From: an uncultured archaeon A07HN63
GTDB lineage: Archaea > Halobacteriota > Halobacteria > Halobacteriales > Haloferacaceae
Direction of reading: 5' to 3'
Assembly (NCBI GenBank): GCA_000496215.1
Contig: KI543218.1
Coordinates: 92,500-113,531, forward strand
Length of the DNA: 21,032 nucleotides
This document shows positions 1 through 7,200 of the stretch, piece after piece. The notes under the pieces were generated by a model. The model worked only from the letters and a program-made list of their open reading frames with translations. It had not been told where the DNA came from and did not search any database. Within the stretch, counting starts at the first letter, position 1. The number at the start of each line of letters is the position of its first letter. Position numbers and translations under genes: made by a program.

Positions 1-161
1 ACGCAAAACACCGCTTTTAGACTATATTAAGCGTGTTTACGCTTTCCGTGGGGTTGTTCTGGCTGATAATGTGTCGTTACCTTTATTACTCCCCACTCTC
101 TATACAAAGGCACGTTACGTCGCTGTCCTGACCAGGCAGCGGGGTAGGGGTAGGGTTGACC

Positions 162-754
162 ATGTTCAACACTGATAATCGAGGCCAAGTTGGCATCGGG
201 ACGCTCATCGTGTTCATCGCGATGGTGCTCGTCGCCGCGATCGCCGCGGGTGTCCTGATTAACACCGCTGGCCTCCTGCAAGCACAGGCACAACAAACAG
301 GCGCAGAGACAACCTCGGAAGTCAGTGATAGATTGCAGATTGGCAATGTCGTTGGTGAGGCAAACAGCAGTACTGTTGGTGGTGAAGAGGTGGAGAAATT
401 AAGATTCTTAACGCAAGCGTCAGACTAGCAGCGGGATCTGACCCGATCAATCTGAGCAAGGCTTCCTACACAATCGCCTCTTCGGACGCTGCCACCATCA
501 TAAGCGGCAATCAATCAGATACTAAGCAGGTCAATTTCTATCAAAAACAAAGCCTTGAGGACGGCGAGACGATTATCGCCGATCAAGAAGATCTCATGAT
601 TGTCCAGTTTGATCTGGTAGAAATCGACGGTATCAAACAACTTGACGACGGATCGAAGCTGACGATCATTACGTCGGCCCCGGCAGGGGGCAAATCGTAC
701 AAGCAGGCGTCGGCACCGGGACGCATCCGCGCAGGCGAGTCGTACATCCTGTAG
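162..754 (+). pseudogene. arlB: Archaellin (archaeal flagellin), split by a one-base frameshift
   Basis: Archaellins polymerise into the archaellum filament after a prepilin-type peptidase removes the leader. The reading frame from ATG 162 (an in-frame TTG at 156 is possible) begins MFNTDNRGQVGIGTLIVF: a short leader, a likely cleavage between G and Q, then a long hydrophobic helix, which is the archaellin N-terminus. The frame stops at 426-428, but the frame starting at 401 (KILNASVRLAAG...) continues to a TAG at 752-754. Restoring one A in the run near 396-400 (GAGAAATTAAG) gives VEKIKILNASV and an unbroken protein of about 197 aa, normal archaellin size. Four N-glycosylation sequons (NSS, NAS, NLS, NQS) are visible; three lie beyond the break. 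The stretch is AT-richer than the rest of the window. An upstream TTTATTA at 82-88 is a weak promoter candidate. Whether this is a true mutation or a sequence error cannot be decided here. Confidence 0.88.
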
Positions 755-886
755 CGCGCCTGCCGGTGATTTCATAGCCGCCCTGCCCGCCCTCGCTACT
801 GCAATCATTTCCCACCAGCAGATACTCCTCTTTGTCACCAGTTTCGACACCCCAAACCGTTTGCTACTGGCCAACCCACCGGCCAT

Positions 887-1939
887 ATGGACGCCGACCA
901 ACTCGCCACGCTCCCGGTGACTATTGATTCACTCACCACCGAACGTCACGAACGGGACACATCGAGTGACTTCACCCGCGTCACGACCGAAATTTCGCTC
1001 CATGGTGACGGCGAAACCGGTCGCGGTGAGGACGTTACCTACGAATCGGAGGAGCACGACGCACTCGCAGCCGAGGGCCTTCCCGATCTCGCTGGCGAAT
1101 ACACCTTTGCGGAGTTCTCGTCGACGGTCAGCGACCGCTCACTGTTTCCGACGCCACCGGACCGCGAGGTCTCGCGAAACTATCGGCAGTGGGCACTGGA
1201 GTCGGCAGCCCTCGATCTCGGCCTGCGGCAGGCCGACACCGATTTTGCCTCGCTGGTCGGCCACGAGTACGAACCGGTGCGGTTCGTCGCCAGCACGCGC
1301 CTCGGCGAGCCACCGACGACAGACCGGATCGACGCGATCCACGCGCAGGTTCCCGACGCCGAGTTCAAACTCGATCCGACGCCCGACTGGGACGACGACC
1401 TCGTCGCAACGCTCGCCGAGACAGGTAGTGTCCGGATTCTCGACCTCAAGGGTCACTACGAGGATACCGAGGTCGACGTGCCGGCCGACCCAGCACTCTA
1501 CGAGCGGCTCATCAAGGGGCTACCGGACACGATCATCGAGGACCCCGCCCTGACCGAGGCGACACAGCCGCTGTTTGAGGTCGACAGCATCCGGGAGCGT
1601 GTCTCGTGGGACGAACCAATCGAGAGCCTCGACGACGTGAAGGCCCTGCCGTGGACGCCGTCGTGGCTGAACATCAAACCCTCGCGGTTCGGCAGCCTTC
1701 AGTCGGTACTGGAAACGCTGTCGTACTGCGGCCAGCACGGCATCCGGTGTTACGGCGGCGGGCAGTTCGAACTCGGCGTCGGCCGCGGCCAGATTCAGGC
1801 CCTCGCGTCGCTGTTCTACCCCGAACACCCGAACGATGTGGCGCCTCGCGGGTACAACGATCCGGAGATCACCGGCGAGTTGCCGGCGAGTCCGCTTGAT
1901 CCACCGACCGAGCCGACCGGGTTCCGGTGGGCGTGGTAG
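887..1939 (+). CDS. Enolase-superfamily (MR/MLE-like) protein, substrate unknown
   Basis: The 350-aa protein has an N-terminal capping-type domain (TEISLHGDG.TGRGEDVTY, about residues 34-52) and a barrel domain resembling mandelate racemase/muconate-lactonising and o-succinylbenzoate-synthase-like enzymes. Candidate metal ligands are D186 in ILDLKGHY, E218 in IIEDP and D242 in VSWDEP. K264 in LNIKPSRFG matches the conserved lysine on a later barrel strand. The C-terminal part, with a GGQFELGVGR motif near residue 295, follows the family's GGMxExGxGR pattern. The usual KxK catalytic motif on the second strand is not obvious; EFKLDPTPDW stands in that region. Metal-dependent proton abstraction is inferred from the family, but no substrate can be assigned. 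The gene stands alone, separated by about 130 bp from the archaellin locus, and converges on the amphi-Trp gene. The start is the first ATG and no clear Shine-Dalgarno precedes it. Confidence 0.8.
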   Translation: MDADQLATLPVTIDSLTTERHERDTSSDFTRVTTEISLHGDGETGRGEDVTYESEEHDALAAEGLPDLAGEYTFAEFSSTVSDRSLFPTPPDREVSRNYRQWALESAALDLGLRQADTDFASLVGHEYEPVRFVASTRLGEPPTTDRIDAIHAQVPDAEFKLDPTPDWDDDLVATLAETGSVRILDLKGHYEDTEVDVPADPALYERLIKGLPDTIIEDPALTEATQPLFEVDSIRERVSWDEPIESLDDVKALPWTPSWLNIKPSRFGSLQSVLETLSYCGQHGIRCYGGGQFELGVGRGQIQALASLFYPEHPNDVAPRGYNDPEITGELPASPLDPPTEPTGFRWAW

Positions 1940-1956
1940 GCCAGCAGGATCGACGG

Positions 1957-2250
1957 CTACTCAACCTGTGGTGCGGTGTCGTCGGGCTGGCCGGGAATCT
2001 CGACTTCGAGTTCGAGCTCCGGATCGTCCATCCCCTCGAAGTCGATCTCGACCTCGACCGGCTCGCCGAAGGCGAACGGGAGTTCCCACTCCTCGTCGGT
2101 GAGTGTGAGGTCGTCGCCATCGCGTAACTGTTCGCCGACGGCGATCAGGAACTCGCCGGCCTCCTCGGCGGCCAGTCGATAGCTCTGTTCGAAGTTGCGG
2201 CCGGGGCGAATCGTGGTTTCGGCGTCGTCAGTTTCGGTCTCGTCCGACAT
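1957..2250 (-). CDS. Amphi-Trp domain protein
   Basis: A small acidic protein of 97 aa when started at the ATG at 2250 (MSDETETDD). The open frame extends upstream to 2373, but that part is arginine-rich and unlike haloarchaeal coding sequence, so the internal Met is preferred. After an acidic N-terminal tail comes a helix (FEQSYRLAAEEAGEFLIAVG), then EEWELPFAFGEPVEVEIDFE and alternating acidic/hydrophobic strands (ELELEVEIPG). This is the pattern of the amphi-Trp domain family, common in haloarchaea and of unknown biochemical role. It converges tail-to-tail with the enolase-like gene, with 17 bp between stops. An AT-rich ATTTGTTTGC on the minus strand at about 2271-2280 could be its TATA region for a leaderless transcript. 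Family assignment is by motif pattern only. Confidence 0.75.
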   Translation of the reverse strand: MSDETETDDAETTIRPGRNFEQSYRLAAEEAGEFLIAVGEQLRDGDDLTLTDEEWELPFAFGEPVEVEIDFEGMDDPELELEVEIPGQPDDTAPQVE

Positions 2251-2308
2251 TGACTCCCTGTCTGTCGTCAGCAAACAAATGCGTCGTGCTTCCGTATCTG
2301 AGCGTTGC

Positions 2309-2979
2309 CTATGTGATGTCAGCGCGCCGCCGGAGTTCGGCGTGCAGTTCGTCGGGTCCCTCGGCGACGACATCGGCCGCCGAGAGGTCGGTATCGGCGT
2401 TCGGCTCGGTCCGGTAGGCGACGACGGTCATGCCGGCGCGTTTCCCCGCTTCGACGCCGTTTTCGAGTCCTCGACGACGAGGCAGTCGCTCGGCTCGCAG
2501 TCGAGTACCGCCGCCGCGTGCTCGTACACGTCTGGGGCCGGCTTCCCGTCGCCGTCGATGTCGGCCGCGCTCACCGTTTCGTCGACCGCGATATCGAACC
2601 GCTCGGTCACGATGCTGTGCCACGCTGGCGGCGCGGAGGTGACGATAGCGACCGCAATGTCGGTGGCCACGAGGTTGTCGCGGAGGTCGTGAAAGCCATC
2701 GAGCAGTGAGACCTGTTCGCGGTACATCTCGCGGGCAGCCTCGTCGAAGAGGTCGACGAACTCCGCTTTGCTGACTGTCGTCTCGTAGTGCTCGTCGAGG
2801 TAGTCGTAGATCTCCTTGTAGTACATCCCTGTCGTCTCGTCGAGATCCGGGTACTCGCCGGCCAGTGCCGCCGGGAAGATTCGCTCTTTCTGGGCGTCGT
2901 GCCAGTAACGTTCGGAATCGACGATCACGCCGTCCATGTCGAACAGCACAGCCCGAACCGCTGGCGTCGTCTCGGCCAT
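2309..2979 (-). pseudogene. HAD-superfamily (subfamily IA) phosphatase, frameshifted at motif IV
   Basis: The frame from ATG 2979 encodes a HAD hydrolase. Motif I is VLFDMDGVIVDSE (nucleophile D14, acid/base D16), followed by a helical cap, motif II VTSAPPAW, motif III GKPAPDVY and the start of motif IV, CLVVEDS. It then runs into KTASKRGNAPA and a stop at 2428. The other minus-strand frame picks up exactly where expected with ENGVEAGKRAGMTVVAYRTE and ends at 2309 (ADIT). Adding one G next to position 2464 (TCGAAAAC to TCGGAAAAC) restores VEDSENGVEAGK and a protein of about 223 aa, usual for phosphoglycolate-phosphatase/beta-phosphoglucomutase-like enzymes. The substrate is unknown. It is divergently transcribed from the zinc-ribbon gene. 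Either the gene is broken in its last quarter or one base is missing from the sequence. Confidence 0.88.
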
Positions 2980-3001
2980 ACCGGCCTCTCAACGCCTTCG
3001 C

Positions 3002-3028
3002 CTAAAGACTCTCGCCCATTGGTTTACA
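3002..3028. promoter_or_regulatory. Divergent leaderless-type promoters
   Basis: The 74-bp gap between the HAD gene (minus) and the zinc-ribbon gene (plus) holds two TATA-like elements at the expected distance. CTTTAGG on the minus strand (3002-3008) is about 26 bp upstream of ATG 2979. TTTACA on the plus strand (3023-3028) is about 28 bp upstream of ATG 3054. This spacing would place transcription starts at or next to the start codons. It is assigned by position and composition only. Confidence 0.45.
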
Positions 3029-3053
3029 CCGAAAGCCGCAGCCACGGCGGGGT

Positions 3054-3812
3054 ATGTCGGATCGCACCCGCATCCTCACCGGCGACTGCACCGTCAGCTT
3101 CGATGGCCCCCGCGAGCGCACCCAGCGCGGCCACGTCGTCATTCTCGTGAAGCCTGACCGGACCGTCCTCGTCCACGACGCCGACGGCTACCAGCCCGTC
3201 GCGTGGCTCACCCGGCCCGACGAGGTCACCGTCGAACGAGACAGCGAGGGGTTCAGTCTCGACGCGGCGGCCGACGACCAGCAACTCTCAGTTCGCTCCC
3301 ACGACGCGACCGAAACCGACGACTACCCCGTCTCGACGGCGGGCGTCCCCGTTGGCGACTGCCCGCTCTGTACCGGCCCGCTCGTCCGCACCCGCGGCGA
3401 GATCAGGTGTCTCGACTGTGCCGAGCAGTACGGCCTCCCATCTGGTGCGACGGTACTGGACTCCTGCTGTCCGGACTGTGGGCTCCCACAGATGCGTGTC
3501 GAACGCGGTGCAGCCTTCGAGCTGTGTGTCGATTACGCCTGCGAGTCGCTGTCGGCGGCCGTCAGCGAGCGGTTCGACGCCGACTACGACTGCCCGGACT
3601 GTGGCTCGCCGCTCCGGGTTCGTAGCCCCGACGGCCGGCTCTTCTTCGGTTGCGAGGGGTACCCCGACTGTGAGACCTCGTTTTCGTTCCCGGCGGGTGT
3701 CGTCACCGACGACTGTGCCTGTGGCCTGCCCCGATTCCGCACGGCCTCCGGCGAGCGATGTCTGGATGGCAGTTGCGAGCACGACAGCCCTGCCAAACCC
3801 ACATCGCACTGA
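3054..3812 (+). CDS. NucS-N-terminal-like domain fused to four zinc ribbons
   Basis: A 252-aa protein. Residues 5-62 (LTGDCTVSFDGPRERTQRG...VVILVKPDRTVLVH, DGYQPVAWL) resemble the N-terminal DNA-binding/dimerisation domain of endonuclease NucS (DUF91). The RecB-like nuclease domain that follows it in NucS is absent. Instead there are four CxxC-type zinc-ribbon units: C103/C106/C119/C122, C139/C142/C158/C163, C180/C183/C200/C206 and C221/C223/C236/C241. The third (CPDCGSPLRVR...GRLFFGCEGYPDC) has the look of a topoisomerase I C-terminal C4 zinc finger. A DNA-binding, probably single-strand-binding, non-catalytic role is inferred. It lies 66 bp upstream of the 94-aa gene on the same strand and has its own TATA-like element. 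Such proteins are usually annotated only as topoisomerase zinc-finger proteins. Confidence 0.75.
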   Translation: MSDRTRILTGDCTVSFDGPRERTQRGHVVILVKPDRTVLVHDADGYQPVAWLTRPDEVTVERDSEGFSLDAAADDQQLSVRSHDATETDDYPVSTAGVPVGDCPLCTGPLVRTRGEIRCLDCAEQYGLPSGATVLDSCCPDCGLPQMRVERGAAFELCVDYACESLSAAVSERFDADYDCPDCGSPLRVRSPDGRLFFGCEGYPDCETSFSFPAGVVTDDCACGLPRFRTASGERCLDGSCEHDSPAKPTSH

Positions 3813-3850
3813 TACGGGGCCGACTCCGGTGGGTCCCGAACCCATGCAGT

Positions 3851-3881
3851 CATACCGGTCGGCGGACAACTGTCCGGTATG
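3851..3881 (+). repeat. Nested inverted repeats over a promoter and start codon
   Basis: CATACCGG (3851-3858) and CCGGTATG (3874-3881) form a perfect 8-bp inverted repeat with a 15-bp spacer. Inside it lies a second palindrome, CGGACA-AC-TGTCCG (3863-3876). The block runs from about -28 to +3 of the gene starting at 3879 and covers both the TATA-like CATACC and the ATG. Such a position suits a repressor operator, possibly autoregulatory. Repeats of this length also arise by chance in a GC-rich window, so the function is inference. Confidence 0.4.
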
Positions 3882-4163
3882 CCGACCGACATCGAGGATC
3901 CGACGGAGACACGCCGCTTCGAGAACGGCAAGGTAATCGAGATCAAGGTCGAGGGTGAGATCGTCATGCGCATCGAGCGGCAAAACGAGATCTTCACCTC
4001 ACCCGTCGAGGACGCGGGTATCTGGGCCGCGCTCTCAGGGATCATCGACTCTATCGACGAGACGCTGGACGACAAATTCGACTCCGAACCTCATGAGGTG
4101 CTGGACGAACACGATGTCGAGCTTCGGGCCGGCCACGTCGGCGACTGGGATACGATCAACTGA
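3879..4163 (+). CDS. Conserved-looking small acidic protein of unknown function
   Basis: A 94-aa acidic protein that I do not recognise. It starts MPTDIEDPTETRRFENGKVIEIK, with a probable beta-rich N-terminal half (alternating hydrophobics in KVIEIKVEGEIVMRIERQNEIF, residues 18-39). A hydrophobic helix follows (GIWAALSGIIDSIDETLDDKF, about 47-67) and then an acidic tail. No metal-binding or catalytic motif and no signal peptide is seen. Composition and GC-rich third positions are typical of haloarchaeal coding sequence. It follows the zinc-ribbon gene after 66 bp on the same strand but has its own promoter-like region, covered by a palindrome, so it may be separately regulated. It converges with polC, whose stop is 86 bp away. 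Confidence 0.72.
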   Translation: MPTDIEDPTETRRFENGKVIEIKVEGEIVMRIERQNEIFTSPVEDAGIWAALSGIIDSIDETLDDKFDSEPHEVLDEHDVELRAGHVGDWDTIN

Positions 4164-4248
4164 CGCTGGTGATACCTGATGCCAACGATGGCGACGCTGG
4201 TCGGCAGTTGAGGTGACCTCGCAGCCGCAGCCGTTGCGACCTCGCGGC

Positions 4249-7200
4249 CTACATGAAATCGGCGATGCCGCTCTGTTTGTTTGTGTCGTCCTCGAAGATG
4301 GATTCCAGCGACCGTTCGAGGATTCGCAGCCGCTGTTTGGTGTACTCCCGGCAGCCGAACCGCTCGGCGACATCGATGGCCGTGTCCATGTACTTGTTGA
4401 CCGAGCCCTCGTGGACGGTGAGGTTGACCTGTCCGCCACACTCCCGGCAGTCGCCCGACAGCGGCATTCGGCGGTAGGTCTCGCCGCAGTCGAGACACCG
4501 GGTTTCCTGCCGCGAGAACGCCCTGAGGTTCCCGATCAGGTCAGGCAGAAAGTGGTACTCGATGACGCGCTCGGCAACATCGGTCTCGTCAACCGCACGG
4601 AGCTTCCGCGCCAACTCCAGCTGGGCGTCCATCTTGTCCATCATAGAGTCCAGCGTCTTGTACGCCGAGAGACTCGGTCCCATGTGAATATTCGTCGAGT
4701 CGTGGGTGTGCTCGAAGCCGTGGTACTGGTCGGTCGTATCGAGGGTGTCCTCGCCGGTCTGGATGTCGACGGCCTCGGGATCGGCCATCTCGCGGGTCGC
4801 CTCGTAGAACTCGCGGGGGTAGCTGGAGACGATGTCCATGTTGTGGGCCTCGTCGTCGATCTCGGTCGGATCGACCCGCGAGGACATGACCAGCGGGGCG
4901 TCCATTCGGCCGCCGCGTTTGTCCGGCAGGAATTGTCGGCTAAAGTTCAAAAGTCCGTCCATCAGCAGCATCACGCAGTCCTCGTCACCGTCACATTGCG
5001 CTTCCAGCGTGTCATTTACGATAAGTGTATGCGTGTCTTCGACTGTCAGGCAGTAGGTATGGTCCACTTCCGCCTCGGTATACTCGACACTCGCAACCGA
5101 GTCAACTAGGAAGTCTCCGTTCCCGCCATCAAACACACGTCGTTTTCGATGCGAGATGGACTCGACTTGTTGCTGGAGTTGTGCGTCCTTTCGAGTGAGA
5201 TGGAAGCCGACCGTCTCGGCAAATTCCACGGCATCCTGTGAGCTGATTCTGAGCTTGTAACTCTGTGCCGCCAATGACGGGTCATCGCTGTCGTAGAACT
5301 CCGGGAACTGTTCGGCAAGCTGCACTGGTTCGGTGGTCGTCACTCTGCCTGCGATGTTGAGCCGCGTGAGCAACGCCAGTACGTCCTGTTTGAGTTCTGG
5401 GCTGACTGTCGTCGCCGACACCGTGAGGCTGTCCGCAGCGATGCCCCCATCGCCACTGAAATACCCCCGGAGATAAGCCGCGATAATCGACGTTGGCGCG
5501 TTGAAAACACACTGTGGGACCCGTTTCGTCTCCGCGAGGACGCCCGCATCCAATACGGTGTCGAAGAACGTTCGCGGTAATCGCCCCGAGACGGTGATTT
5601 TCGCGTCGTTCTCGCGGTACGGCTCGACACCGAACTCACGTTCGAACACGTCGATGTAGAACTCGCGGGCCTCGGTTTCGGTCCCGCAGATCGTCGTCTG
5701 GTGGATCACGCCTTTCGGCGTCTCCTGTTCGCGTGCAAACCCTTCGGCGGCGTAGTAGCCCAGCAGCGTTGCTACGTCCTCGGTGAGTTCCACTATCCGG
5801 TCTATCGCGGCCGAATCTCGTTTCATCCCCAGCGTCACGTCATCGGGAACGAAGTTGAGAACGGCTTCGACCGAGTCGCACAGTTCCAGCAGGATATGTG
5901 CTGGCACACTCTCCCGGTAGAGGTAGTTACTCAGCGTCTTGTGGGACATCTCGAAGTACTCGGCCGTGTGCTTCAGCGGGTAGAACTGCCCGTCCCAGTC
6001 GGCGGCCAGCTTCGCCTCGAACAGGTCGTAGAGCACGTCCTTCTCGACACCTTTGATCATCAACCGCTCGTTGTCGACGGCGTCGGCGTGAATGAACTCC
6101 GCCAGCAGATCGAACTGCTGTGGCTCCGCCGACGGCTGTACCGTATCGAGGTGTTCCGGCGTGATGAGCGAATCCGTTGTCGTCACCTCGCTGGCCCGCT
6201 TCGTCCGTCGCTCGCCGTCCGCGAAGACCTGCATCTCGTGGTCCGGCGTCACCGTGAGTTCCCGCCCGCTCCGGGTCTCGATCTCGATCATGTGGTCGGG
6301 GGCCGGATGTTTCGAGAGCGCTTCGACCGGTTTCGTTACGAGCGAGCCGCTCTTGTCGATGCTGGGAACCGAGATCGCGCCGTCGATTTCCTCGATGAGC
6401 GTCCCGAAGTCGTCCTCCCGAGGGTCGTCCAGTCGCTCCTCGACGACTGTTCGTATCGTTTCGTGGTGCCACTCACCGGCTTCGTCTTCGAGCCAGAGCT
6501 TCGTTTCGGGGTGGAAGCAGTTCCGCCGCTTCGAGGCGTGAAAGTACGGATGCGCGTAGCCAACTGCTGCCTCGGTAAATCCTATCACTCTGCCGACAAC
6601 TGCGGCGCTCGTGTGGGGGGCCATCCCGAAGACGAGTTCGCCGACGAGGTCGTCGCGCTCGTCGATATCGTAGAACGCGGGCAGCCCGTAGAACCGCTCC
6701 AGGAGGTCGTCGACGAAGTCGGCTGTCCGCGTCATGTGTTCGGCCGCCCCCTCCGAGAGCACCACATCCTGGACTTTGAGTTCGACCAGCTGGTCGTCGT
6801 GCCGCAACGGATCGCCGTCGATGTCGGTCTCGTAGCCGAGTCCGCGGAAGTGATCGGCCGTCACGTCCAACTCTTCGGGTTTGACAGCCGTGACCGGGAG
6901 GTCGGTCATGTCGTAGCGGACGGTGCCGTCCTTGAACGCGGAGACACCGTGCTTGGTCCGCAGGATGCCCTTCTCCATCGCCTCGGGCGTCTTGTCGGCC
7001 GACATGAGCCCCTGGACGCCTTTCAGCATCCCGAAGTTCCCCTCCCGCTCGTCGATGGCGTCGAGGGCGTCGCGGTACTCGCTCTGGAGGTCGACGGTCG
7101 TCCACCCGGCGGCGGTGACCTCCTGTCCGCATTTCGGGCACTCGACCCGGCCGGACTCGTCTGGCTCGCAGGTGATCTCACAGCTCTCACACTCGTAGTG

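Noticed and set aside
29..44. AAGCG-TGTTTA-CGCTT inverted repeat as a terminator
   Set aside because: Five-base arms only and no following T-run; too weak to call.
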